A stretch of 64,000 bases of DNA from the NCBI GenBank assembly GCA_905480485.1, contig CAJQQM010000010.1, positions 1-64,000 of the forward strand. Reading direction: 5' to 3'. Each line of letters starts with the position of its first letter. Position 1 is the first letter of the stretch. The notes below the pieces were generated by a model, which was given only the letters and a program-made list of their open reading frames with translations, was not told where the DNA came from and did not search any database. Below, in pieces: positions 18,136-26,077 of this stretch. Made by a program: the position numbers and the translations under genes. The stretch is from an uncultured Aureispira sp. (lineage in GTDB: Bacteria; Bacteroidota; Bacteroidia; Chitinophagales; Saprospiraceae).

Positions 18136-18948
18136 ATGTCGAACAAAACCATCAGTATTCTAGGTTCCGGTTGGTTGGGGCTTCCTCTTTCGGATTTATT
18201 AGTTAAAGAAGGACATCAAATCCATTTATCGTCAAGAAGTACGGATAAAATTACTCGTTTGAAAGCTAAAAAAAAGCAGCTTTTTAAGCTTTCAGTTGAA
18301 GCCGATTGTATAGAAGGTGATTTCCATGCCTTTTTGGACGCCGATATCCTAATTATCAATATTCCTCCTAGTCGAAGGCCGGATGTTAACAATCAGTTTA
18401 ATCGCCTAGTTCCACTCATCGAATCCTCTCCTATCCAAAAAATAATCTTTGTGAGCGCTACATCGGTTTACCGCAACAACAACGGATGGGTACGAGAAGA
18501 TCGTCGAGATGAAAAGACGGAACACCCCCTTTTGACTGCCGAAAATCTATTTTTAAACCTATCCGAAAAGCACCCTATCATTCTAAGAATGGCCGGCTTA
18601 ATTGGCGGCAAACGCCATCCTGGTCAATTCTTCCAAAAGAAAAACCAAATTCCCAATAGCCTTGTACCTATCAATCTTATTCATCGGTCCGACTGTCTTC
18701 AAATTTTGAAACAAATGACGGAATCAAACGGATTGCAAGGTATCTTCAATGTCTGTGCTGATAAGCATCCTAGCAAGGGTGAATTTTACAGTAAGGCTGC
18801 AAAATCAATTGGCCTTGAAATTCCACTCAGCCAACCCCTTGAGGAGTCGTTTAAGTTTGTAAGTAATCAAAAGCTGAAAAACACATTAGATTATACCTTT
18901 ATTCATCCCAACCCTAGTCGTTTGTTAAACCCAAACAAATGGTACTAA
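18136..18948 (+). CDS. NAD(P)-binding SDR-type epimerase/reductase (YeeZ-like)
   Basis: This 270-residue protein has a Rossmann nucleotide-binding start (ISILGSGWLGLPLSDLL), the NIPPSRR turn and the VSATSVYRNNNGW region where an extended SDR would have its catalytic residues; the tyrosine in SVY is present but the usual YxxxK is not, since the lysine position is changed. The GSGWLG form and overall length match the YeeZ/'SDR family oxidoreductase' group rather than true sugar epimerases. The substrate is unknown. The next gene (ECF sigma factor) starts 12 bases after its stop, in the same frame. Confidence 0.7.
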   Translation: MSNKTISILGSGWLGLPLSDLLVKEGHQIHLSSRSTDKITRLKAKKKQLFKLSVEADCIEGDFHAFLDADILIINIPPSRRPDVNNQFNRLVPLIESSPIQKIIFVSATSVYRNNNGWVREDRRDEKTEHPLLTAENLFLNLSEKHPIILRMAGLIGGKRHPGQFFQKKNQIPNSLVPINLIHRSDCLQILKQMTESNGLQGIFNVCADKHPSKGEFYSKAAKSIGLEIPLSQPLEESFKFVSNQKLKNTLDYTFIHPNPSRLLNPNKWY

Positions 18949-18960
18949 AACAGCTTCTAC

Positions 18961-19476
18961 TTGAAATTTGAAACATTATATCATCGTCATGCCGATAGCG
19001 TTTTTAATCTTTGCTTGCATTATTTGCATGGATACAGTGATGCTGAAGATGCCACTCAAGATATCTTTATTAAAATTTACCAAAAAATAGATACGTTCCG
19101 AGCTGCATCTAGTCCAAAAACTTGGATTTACCGAATAGCAATAAATCATTGTCTTGATGTACTAAAGTCTAAAAAACGACAACATCGACTCGCTTATATA
19201 CAAAGTATATTGGGCTTAAAATCAATGCGGCAAGCTGCCCTATCGGCAAAAGAACATCCTGGTATTATATTGGAGCAAAAGGAAGCCACAATAGCCTTAT
19301 TGGCCAAAGTAGATCAGCTACCTCCTCGGCAAAAAACAGCCCTTATTCTTTCCAAAATAGACGGCCTTTCGTACAAAGAAGTAGCGCAAATCATGCAAAA
19401 AAGCCCAAAATCTATTGAATCTTTGGTTCAAAGAGCCAAAAAAAATCTAAAAAATTCAATGAATACCGAGGGATAA
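18961..19476 (+). CDS. ECF-type RNA polymerase sigma factor
   Basis: This 171-residue protein has sigma region 2 (LYHRHADSVFNLCLHYLHGYSDAEDATQDIFIKIY; the DAEDATQDIF core is diagnostic) and region 4 (LPPRQKTALILSKIDGLSYKEVAQIM, followed by SIESLVQRAKKNL). It lacks region 1.1 and 3, as expected for the extracytoplasmic-function class. The start must be the TTG at 18961: an in-frame stop lies 12 bases upstream and the first ATG downstream is inside the linker. The two genes after it (a one-pass membrane protein and a periplasmic sensor-like protein) are the likely regulators of its activity. Confidence 0.9.
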   Translation: MKFETLYHRHADSVFNLCLHYLHGYSDAEDATQDIFIKIYQKIDTFRAASSPKTWIYRIAINHCLDVLKSKKRQHRLAYIQSILGLKSMRQAALSAKEHPGIILEQKEATIALLAKVDQLPPRQKTALILSKIDGLSYKEVAQIMQKSPKSIESLVQRAKKNLKNSMNTEG

Positions 19477-19516
19477 TGACCATTCAATCGTCTATATACA
19501 AAACAAGTTATAACTT

Positions 19517-19786
19517 ATGTCCAGTAAAAAGGATTCTATCGATCAGCGTCTCGCAAGCATAAAGCCTACAAAAGCACCTGCTTTTTTGTTAACAAGAATT
19601 AGCGCGCGCCTAAAAGAAAATGATCTACAACCAATAGGAACCAAATGGTTTTTAGCAGGGGCATTGTGTCTATTACTATTAATTACAATTAATTACTACG
19701 GGCTTAGTCGATATGTATATTCCGCTTCCGATCTTGCTGACTTTGCACAAAACATGGAACTTTTAGACAGCGAAACCCTTTATTAA
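19517..19786 (+). CDS. Short one-pass membrane protein, candidate anti-sigma factor
   Basis: This 89-residue protein has a polar N-terminal half (DSIDQRLASIKPTKAPAFLL, residues 6-25) followed by one transmembrane helix (about 45-60, FLAGALCLLLLITINY) and a short external tail. There is no zinc-binding HxxxCxxC motif. Its position between an ECF sigma gene and a periplasmic sensor gene and its topology resemble CnrY, a short anti-sigma factor whose cytoplasmic part holds the sigma factor at the membrane. No sequence family is recognised, so the role is an inference from context and topology. Confidence 0.55.
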   Translation: MSSKKDSIDQRLASIKPTKAPAFLLTRISARLKENDLQPIGTKWFLAGALCLLLLITINYYGLSRYVYSASDLADFAQNMELLDSETLY

Positions 19787-19792
19787 TCCGTC

Positions 19793-20242
19793 ATGACAAA
19801 AAAGCAATTCTTTAAAACAAGCAGCCTCGTTTTATTAATGACCAATCTGCTGTTAGTCGCATTTATTAGCTTTGGACCACCTCGTCGGCCGAAAGCACCT
19901 AAACACTACATTATAAAGCGACTTGAGTTTAATCCAAAACAGGTAAAAGAATACGACCTGCTCATTGAAGAACATCAACTAAAAAGAAAGGATATTCATC
20001 GGCGCATCAAAGAAAAAAAACAACAGCTGTATGCGCTTTTGCTAATTGACAAACCCGAAGAGGTAGCATTAATCAGCCATCAAATTGCACAACTACACCA
20101 ACAAATTGAACAGCAAGACTTCCTTCATTTCAGGGATATAAAGCAACTTTGCACGCAAGAACAAGGAGTCGCCTTTGATTCCTTAGTAAATGACTTAGCC
20201 TCGCTATTTTCCAGAAAACTTCCGCCGAGCCCCCCAAATTAG
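19793..20242 (+). CDS. Periplasmic Spy/CpxP/CnrX-like sensor protein
   Basis: This 149-residue protein starts with a signal anchor (residues about 10-28) and continues as long amphipathic helices. The phrases RLEFNPKQVKEYDLLIEEHQ, RIKEKKQQLYALLL and FLHFRDIKQLCTQEQGVAFD follow the 'LTPEQ ... H....HF..V...C...Q...F' pattern of Bacteroidota heavy-metal-sensor proteins in the Spy/CpxP/CnrX group. Several histidines (EHQ, DIHRR, SHQIAQLHQQ, LHF) could bind metal. It begins six bases after the membrane-protein gene. The stop lies three bases from the DUF4292 gene stop on the other strand. Confidence 0.7.
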   Translation: MTKKQFFKTSSLVLLMTNLLLVAFISFGPPRRPKAPKHYIIKRLEFNPKQVKEYDLLIEEHQLKRKDIHRRIKEKKQQLYALLLIDKPEEVALISHQIAQLHQQIEQQDFLHFRDIKQLCTQEQGVAFDSLVNDLASLFSRKLPPSPPN

Positions 20243-20245
20243 ACG

Positions 20246-21007
20246 CTAGTCTTTACGATAACTATCGGGAATTTTAAAGCTTACCTTTTGTGCTTCATTG
20301 AGTTCGATTCTTGAGAGCTCTATTTTCAATTCTATCGATTCTTTTTCCCCCTCCACCTGTATCTGTTTGAGTAGGGGAATTACTTGTTCGTCTACCAGTT
20401 CGTAGTTGTCGTAGTCGATAGCAATACTATTATTATTTTCGGAGCCACTAATCGCTTTAAGTCTAAAGTCGTTTGCGCTCAAAAAAATCTTTAACACTTC
20501 TTTTTGAGCAGCGGGCGTTTTGAGTAGATAAGCCCCACCCGAGATAGTTGCAAGTAATTTACGTTGTTGATATAACACCGGATTACCAACTATTAAATCT
20601 TGTAGTGCTGAAAAACTCAAATCAACACCAAATTCCTCTTGCAGAAAAGCAAATGATTTTTTAGTATAACTACTTTCTTGCCGATTTAAAATTTCTATAC
20701 TTTGAGGTGTTATACGAACACGTAAGCCCTCTACGTTCATTTTTTTGAGCTTGATCCATATCAGGCTATCCTTTTGCATCCGAATAAGTGCAGAAAATAT
20801 TATTTTTTGGTCGGCCCCTGCATACTTCACTTTGGCCTTAGCACCAAACCAAGTATAATCAATACGATTAGCTTCCATTTTTTTGAGTAAAAACGGCAAG
20901 GACTTTTTTTTGATTTTGTTATCTGAAACCGAATTAGATACCGTTGCACAACTTGATAGAGCTCCTAATATCCAACAGGCTAAAAATACCTTTATTAGCT
21001 TATTCAT
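20246..21007 (-). CDS. DUF4292 lipoprotein (LolB-like fold)
   Basis: This 253-residue protein has a lipoprotein signal with lipobox LSSC (Cys20). The body carries the DUF4292 pattern: WFGAKAKVKYAGADQKIIFS, then IRMQKDSLIWIKLKKMNVEGLRVRITPQSIEILNR, ending in a C-terminal beta-strand run (ELKIELSRIEL). This family resembles the LolB/LppM-type outer-membrane lipoprotein fold that binds lipid, although the role in Bacteroidota is not proven. It overlaps the TPR gene by eight bases. In related genomes a murein-hydrolase activator (M23 peptidase) often follows; here the operon stops at the convergent sensor gene. Confidence 0.8.
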   Translation of the reverse strand: MNKLIKVFLACWILGALSSCATVSNSVSDNKIKKKSLPFLLKKMEANRIDYTWFGAKAKVKYAGADQKIIFSALIRMQKDSLIWIKLKKMNVEGLRVRITPQSIEILNRQESSYTKKSFAFLQEEFGVDLSFSALQDLIVGNPVLYQQRKLLATISGGAYLLKTPAAQKEVLKIFLSANDFRLKAISGSENNNSIAIDYDNYELVDEQVIPLLKQIQVEGEKESIELKIELSRIELNEAQKVSFKIPDSYRKD

Positions 21008-22724
21008 ACAGTTGCTTCGTTGCTATTTTTTGGGGCAAAACAGAAGAACGAGATCCCTTTTTAAGTGCTTCTTGCCAATACTCAAGGGCTTTTTCTTTTT
21101 GCCCCAACTGAAACAAGGCATTACCGTAATACTCGATCAAATCCGGTTGTGCTGACCCACCAATTTGTAGAGCGTATTGCCAAGTTTGTTCGGCCAACTT
21201 AAAAGCCCCTTGCTGATACAAAAGTCGGCCATGAATAGTCCTTATTTGAATATTGTCAGGTTGTTTGGCAATAACACCTTTTACCAATTGAAGTGATTTA
21301 TCAATATCTTTTTTGTTTTCAATCGATGTTAGGGCATAAAAATAAATCGTTTCTTCGTTGTCTGCAAGCAAATCAAAGGAAGCGGCAAAGGCTTTTTGAG
21401 TATTTTCGGATTGATGCATCCGATGATAGGCCCAGGCTAGATACCTCCAACTAGCAGCTGTCAAATCTTTATCATCAAAGGCTATGTCTTTTGATAATTT
21501 GAGTGCTTCAACGGCTTTAATATAATTAGTCTGATACAGCCATGCAATCCCTTTGTAATAGTGACTACAGGCCTGTCCAGGATACAAATCTATTAAGGTA
21601 GTAGCATATTTGACCAATTCAGCTTTGTTGTTGGTCAATCGCTGACATTCTAGTGTTCTTTTCCAAAGCTGTAGATTATTTTGTTGACTATTCAACGCTA
21701 CCTTAAAGTATTCTAGGGCCTTTGCATATTTTTTATCGTAAAAATAAACTTCACCGTTCAGAATATTAGCTTGTCCATTTTGCGGATATATCTGTACCAG
21801 TTTTTGACTCAAATTTTGGATAGCAACGATATAAGGATTTAATTGACCTTCGGTTAGGGTTATCACTAATGATTCTAAGGATTTAATTTTAGATTTAAAC
21901 CCTTGTTTAGGGTTTTCGAATACGGCCAACAAAGCATTTAGATAACTACTTGTATCTCCATTTTGAAGAAAAAAATCAATCATTGCCAAATTAGCTTCGC
22001 TGTTTGTTGGTTCTATGTCAAGCGTTTTCTGAAAATAAACTTTTGCTTTATCTTGCTCGGCTGTAGCAACATAATAATTGGCAAGCTTTAGTACATAATT
22101 GGCTTCAAACGGGAAAGCCTCCATTAATTTTTCTAATTCAAAAATGGCTTTTTTTCCCTTATTCATTCTTTTGTACATCTTAAACTTACGCAGCGATGTA
22201 GTGGCCTGTATACCTTGGCGTTTTTCTAAATTATTGTATAATTTGATGGCTAAATCTGGCTTACCATTTTTTGAATTAAAGTAGGCGCAATCAAGGTATA
22301 GATCTTCGTCGTCAGGGTATTTTTCGAGCAATAACGCATACGTTTCCGCTGCTCTTTTGTATTGACCATCGCCGTCGAGTAGGCTTACATATACGTCATT
22401 AAATGTACGATTGTAAGGGGCTAGTAATTTGGATTGTTCTGCATATAACAATGCTTTGTTCAACTTCTTCTGCTGTCGGTACAACCGGGCTAATTCATAG
22501 TTTGCGGCTGCATTTTCGGCATCCTCTTTAAGAACCAGTTCAAAACCGGCAATTGCCTCTTCAGTTTTGCCTAAAATCTTATCCCTATTCGCTTCGATAA
22601 ATAACTTTTCAACCTGAATACTAGCCTCGTCCAACTGATTTTTGTTGACTTGCGCCCAAAGACTAAGTCCTACGCCTCCAAGAAGCACTAAAACAAGAGT
22701 ACCTGTCCATTTCAAAAAAATCAT
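21000..22724 (-). CDS. TPR-repeat envelope protein
   Basis: This 574-residue protein has an N-terminal membrane or signal segment (FLKWTGTLVLVLLGGVGLSLWAQ, about 3-25; core WTGTLVLVLLGGVGLSLW) and at least ten tetratricopeptide repeats thereafter (AAANYELARLYRQQKKLNKA, EAAIKLYNNL and many like them). TPR solenoids act as protein-protein scaffolds. It lies between the sugar nucleotidyltransferase gene and the DUF4292 lipoprotein gene, an order kept in many Bacteroidota, which suggests a shared envelope role. Confidence 0.85.
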   Translation of the reverse strand: MIFLKWTGTLVLVLLGGVGLSLWAQVNKNQLDEASIQVEKLFIEANRDKILGKTEEAIAGFELVLKEDAENAAANYELARLYRQQKKLNKALLYAEQSKLLAPYNRTFNDVYVSLLDGDGQYKRAAETYALLLEKYPDDEDLYLDCAYFNSKNGKPDLAIKLYNNLEKRQGIQATTSLRKFKMYKRMNKGKKAIFELEKLMEAFPFEANYVLKLANYYVATAEQDKAKVYFQKTLDIEPTNSEANLAMIDFFLQNGDTSSYLNALLAVFENPKQGFKSKIKSLESLVITLTEGQLNPYIVAIQNLSQKLVQIYPQNGQANILNGEVYFYDKKYAKALEYFKVALNSQQNNLQLWKRTLECQRLTNNKAELVKYATTLIDLYPGQACSHYYKGIAWLYQTNYIKAVEALKLSKDIAFDDKDLTAASWRYLAWAYHRMHQSENTQKAFAASFDLLADNEETIYFYALTSIENKKDIDKSLQLVKGVIAKQPDNIQIRTIHGRLLYQQGAFKLAEQTWQYALQIGGSAQPDLIEYYGNALFQLGQKEKALEYWQEALKKGSRSSVLPQKIATKQLYE

Positions 22725-22832
22725 GTTTTTAATTTTAAAAATTCAATAAGCTAGTATACATTTGATTGCATCAATATTCTCTCCAAAAAGCAAGCTAAGT
22801 CGTTAACTAAACGTTATTGTCCCTGCAATCGT

Positions 22833-23834
22833 TTAACGAATCTTAGAATAGTCGCTAATACTCAATTCTGATTTAGTGGCCTTATAAGACGCATGTGCTC
22901 CTAAAATTGAATTTTCAATGACAACATTTTGCACAAGACTATCGTTTTGAATGATACTTTTCGATACTACAGCGTCAATTACATGGCAATTTTTACCAAT
23001 AGAAACATGAGGACCGATGACTGCATTTTTGAGCACCACTCCTTCGTCTATAAAACAAGGAGGTATAATGACTGAATTTTCTTGCTGACAGCTTTCCGAG
23101 ACAGTCGCTGCTTCCTTTTTGATTTCTAAAACCCGTTCGGTCGCATATACCACAGCATCTTTATTGCCACAATCCAACCATTCTTCAATACTTAAAGTTT
23201 TGAATTGAGACCCTTTATTTTTCATATTCTCAAGCGCATCTGTTATTTGATACTCTCCTCTATCTTTCAGATCGTTGTCTAACAAATACTGTAGTTCGTC
23301 TCTCAAGTAAGCTCCATCTTTGAAGTAATAAATGCCAATAATCGCCAAATCAGAGACAAATTCTGCTGGTTTTTCAACAAACTCCTTAATCACGCCTGCT
23401 TCGTTAAGGGTAACAACTCCGTAAGCAGAAGGATCAGCTACCTTTTGTACCCACAGCAAACCGTCTTGTTCTGTATCTAGAGTAAAATCCGATTTAAATA
23501 AGGTATCGGCAAAAGCTACAATTACATTACCTTCCAAACTTTCTTTGGCACACAATATTGCGTGTGCCGTTCCAAGTTTTTCTTTCTGATAATACACCGA
23601 CCCTTTCGCCCCCAAACTTTCGGCCAATTGAATTAAGTCTTTTTCTGCCTGCTCTCCAAAATCGCCAATAATAAAAGCAATTTCGTCGACGGTGCCATCA
23701 TAGGCTGTCGCCAAATCTTCTACAAGTCTTCTAACGATAGATTTGCCAGCGATTTCTACAAGTGGTTTTGGAACGGTAAGTGTATGTGGACGGAGGCGTG
23801 TACCCCTTCCTGCCATTGGAATAATAATTTTCAT
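22833..23834 (-). CDS. NDP-sugar nucleotidyltransferase with C-terminal acyltransferase-like beta-helix
   Basis: This 333-residue protein starts with the nucleotide-binding signature IIPMAGRGTRLRPHTLTVPKPLVEIAGK. DTLFKSDF carries the metal-binding aspartate region and GVIKEFVEKPAEF the sugar-site lysine. After residue 245 hexapeptide-type repeats (VVLKNAVIGPHVSIGKNCHVIDA) form a left-handed beta-helix, as in RmlA-like bifunctional GlmU-type enzymes. The activated sugar is probably glucose- or mannose-1-phosphate derived; the exact one cannot be read. It is followed by the TPR gene after 108 bases. Confidence 0.85.
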   Translation of the reverse strand: MKIIIPMAGRGTRLRPHTLTVPKPLVEIAGKSIVRRLVEDLATAYDGTVDEIAFIIGDFGEQAEKDLIQLAESLGAKGSVYYQKEKLGTAHAILCAKESLEGNVIVAFADTLFKSDFTLDTEQDGLLWVQKVADPSAYGVVTLNEAGVIKEFVEKPAEFVSDLAIIGIYYFKDGAYLRDELQYLLDNDLKDRGEYQITDALENMKNKGSQFKTLSIEEWLDCGNKDAVVYATERVLEIKKEAATVSESCQQENSVIIPPCFIDEGVVLKNAVIGPHVSIGKNCHVIDAVVSKSIIQNDSLVQNVVIENSILGAHASYKATKSELSISDYSKIR

Positions 23835-23895
23835 AAATTTTATGCTAGGTTTGATTGATTAAATTAAACAATTTGGTGGCTATTAATAAAGGATT

Positions 23896-24330
23896 TTAGG
23901 ATTTGCCGGTACTGCCAAATCCACCTGCAGATCGATCACTCTCAGATAATTCTTTTACAGGTTGCCAGGATATTTGTTCATACTTTGCAATCACCATTTG
24001 CGCCACTCTTTCAGAGGGTTCGATGGTAATCGATTCTGTCGACAAATTGATTAGAATAACGCCAATTTCTCCTCGATAATCACTATCAATTGTACCGGGC
24101 GAATTGGGTATTGACAAGCCTTTTTTGATTGCCAAACCACTTCTTGGTCGGATTTGTGCTTCGAAGCCTTCAGGCAATTCTATATACAAACCCGTTGGAA
24201 TGATGCACCGTTCAAGCGATTGCAACACAACAGGATGGTCAATATTGGCCCTCAAATCCATACCTGCACTTCCCTGCGTCGCATAATGCGGCAAATCGTG
24301 TTTTGATTTGTTGATGATTTTTATGTTCAT
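23896..24330 (-). CDS. dut: dUTP diphosphatase (dUTPase)
   Basis: This 144-residue protein shows all five conserved dUTPase motifs: GSAGMDLRA (I), [12 protein letters not shown] (II), [15 protein letters not shown] (III, with the substrate-binding aspartate), RVAQMVI (IV) and [12 protein letters not shown] (V, the nucleotide-closing tail). It hydrolyses dUTP to dUMP and PPi, keeping uracil out of DNA and supplying thymidylate synthesis. Length is that of the trimeric family. Confidence 0.97.
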   Translation of the reverse strand: MNIKIINKSKHDLPHYATQGSAGMDLRANIDHPVVLQSLERCIIPTGLYIELPEGFEAQIRPRSGLAIKKGLSIPNSPGTIDSDYRGEIGVILINLSTESITIEPSERVAQMVIAKYEQISWQPVKELSESDRSAGGFGSTGKS

Positions 24331-24409
24331 AGTTGGTTGGATTGATTAAAGAAATGATAAAATAAAAAAATGTACCGCAAAACTAAACGATAGCCTTTTA
24401 TAAACTACT

Positions 24410-25135
24410 TTAGCTCACCAATTTTACATTAGGCCGTTCTTCACCTCCTCCCTCTATATTTTTAGGAATTTCAACATTGAGATCGGTATATACAAATTCA
24501 ACTTTTTTGCCGGTACAATATAAATCAAGGTGCTGATTGCCGGTAATCCAAATGTAGCGTGTACAGTTTTCAACAGGGATTACAAAATCAGGTGCTCCAT
24601 ACCATTCTTCAAATAAGATTTTGATTTCTTGGAGAAACGCTTCTTTAGGCATCTTACTAAATTTGCTTGGTTTGCAAATCGACTTATAAACGCCTCCTTT
24701 TCTGCTGTATTCAAAATCCATATAGGTATTAGACTTGCCACTTTCTAGAGGCAGACGATAAACATATTCAAACAAATTAGCTGATTTCTGTACACGAACT
24801 AGGTGTTTTTTTTGTTTCATTTTGAGCATGTGTTTTCTAACTTGACGTTTCGACATACCCAATTCAAAATTAGCCAACATTGCTTTGACATAACCGCTGC
24901 GCTTTGCATTTTCCATTTCTTGTTCAATCATCTTGTTAATACGAAGCTGTATAGATGCTTCGTCTTCAACATAATCTTGTAAAGTATCTGCTATTGCCAA
25001 GGTATCATTCTGAAGGCTATCAACGGTGTTCATTGCAGTATCCGAATCGTTACTTGACCCACCAAAGCCACAGGTTGCTACATAGACCAAAATAACAATC
25101 AAGGTTATTAGGGCGACAATATGTTGTTTTTTCAT
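24410..25135 (-). CDS. Envelope protein of unknown function
   Basis: This 241-residue protein has one hydrophobic N-terminal segment (IVALITLIVILVYVATCGFGG) that ends in a cysteine; this may be a lipoprotein signal, though threonine before the cysteine is unusual, or else a simple anchor. A low-complexity Ser/Asp/Thr linker follows, then a helical stretch (EQEMENAKRSGYVKAMLANF) and a beta-rich C-terminal half with YMDFEYSRKGGVYKSICK. No family is recognised. It is upstream of dut on the same strand, 79 bases away. Confidence 0.6.
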   Translation of the reverse strand: MKKQHIVALITLIVILVYVATCGFGGSSNDSDTAMNTVDSLQNDTLAIADTLQDYVEDEASIQLRINKMIEQEMENAKRSGYVKAMLANFELGMSKRQVRKHMLKMKQKKHLVRVQKSANLFEYVYRLPLESGKSNTYMDFEYSRKGGVYKSICKPSKFSKMPKEAFLQEIKILFEEWYGAPDFVIPVENCTRYIWITGNQHLDLYCTGKKVEFVYTDLNVEIPKNIEGGGEERPNVKLVS

Positions 25136-25326
25136 GCGATTGAGATTCTTAGATTTTAAAATTCAAGAAGCAATATAATGCAATAAACGCAAAGAAATCC
25201 GATTTAGCAGACAATTATTTACGAACAAGTTTGAGCAAGCTTAAGGCCCTAAGTAAATTCAGGGTTAATTTTTGTTAAAAACCTAGGAAACTTTAAACTT
25301 TATATCGGTTTTCATGGTTTTATTAC

Positions 25327-25334
25327 TACTTTTG
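25327..25334 (+). promoter_or_regulatory. Candidate -7 box for the tetR-efflux operon
   Basis: TACTTTTG matches TAnnTTTG and lies about 80 bases before the tetR start. A clear TTTG -33 box at the right distance is not seen, so this is only a candidate. Confidence 0.3.
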
Positions 25335-25415
25335 CGCTATCAAAAAACACCCCCTGCAAACTTCAAGCATAAATGAACCAAATACAAGAATTTCGATTTA
25401 AAAGAATGACAACCT

Positions 25416-26042
25416 GTGGATGAAATAAATAAAATACTAGAGGCTTCAGATATACTTTTCAGAAAGTATGGTATTCGTAGTGTAACGATGACAGACATTG
25501 CACGACAGCTCGGTATCTCTAAAAAAACCTTGTACTTACACATTGAAAACAAAAGAGATCTCGTTACAAAAATGATGCAGCGATACATTGCTCAAGAGAA
25601 GAGTATGTGCCTTCAAATCAAAGAAGGAGCCGAAAACGCCTTGGATGAACTTATCAAAATAAGCTTGTATGTGCAGGTCCAAGTAAAAGATATCAATCCT
25701 TCACTACTTTTTGACTTACAAAAATACCACCGCCCCGTATGGGAGTTACTCGATAAGTACCACAAAAAAGATATAGCTTTTTTGGTAGAAAGCAATTTAA
25801 AAAGAGGGGTAAGCGAGGGCTTATATCGTCAGGATTTGTTTGTGGAGCTCATCGCTAAAATATATGTAGGCCTTATGCCTGTTCTATCCAATTTAGACTT
25901 ATTTCCGGCTGATAAATTCCCTACGCATATCTTGCACAAAGAATTTGTCAAGTATCATATTAGCGGTATCGTATCCGAGCAAGGCAAAAAACTATTGACT
26001 TCAATACTTGAAAACTTAGACCCAGAAAGAGAAATTCATTAA
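25416..26042 (+). CDS. TetR/AcrR-family transcriptional regulator
   Basis: The N-terminal helix-turn-helix is classical: ASDILFRKYGIRSVTMTDIARQLGISKKTLYLH of which MTDIARQLGISKKTLY is the DNA-reading core. The remaining 150 residues are the helical ligand-binding domain. The start is the GTG at 25416: an in-frame stop lies nine bases upstream and the ATG at 25406 is in another frame. It is immediately upstream of, and on the same strand as, a three-gene RND efflux pump (35-base gap), so it very likely represses that operon and responds to a pump substrate. Confidence 0.9.
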   Translation: MDEINKILEASDILFRKYGIRSVTMTDIARQLGISKKTLYLHIENKRDLVTKMMQRYIAQEKSMCLQIKEGAENALDELIKISLYVQVQVKDINPSLLFDLQKYHRPVWELLDKYHKKDIAFLVESNLKRGVSEGLYRQDLFVELIAKIYVGLMPVLSNLDLFPADKFPTHILHKEFVKYHISGIVSEQGKKLLTSILENLDPEREIH

Positions 26043-26077
26043 TACACAGAACACTTCTACTATATCAAATCTTTAAA

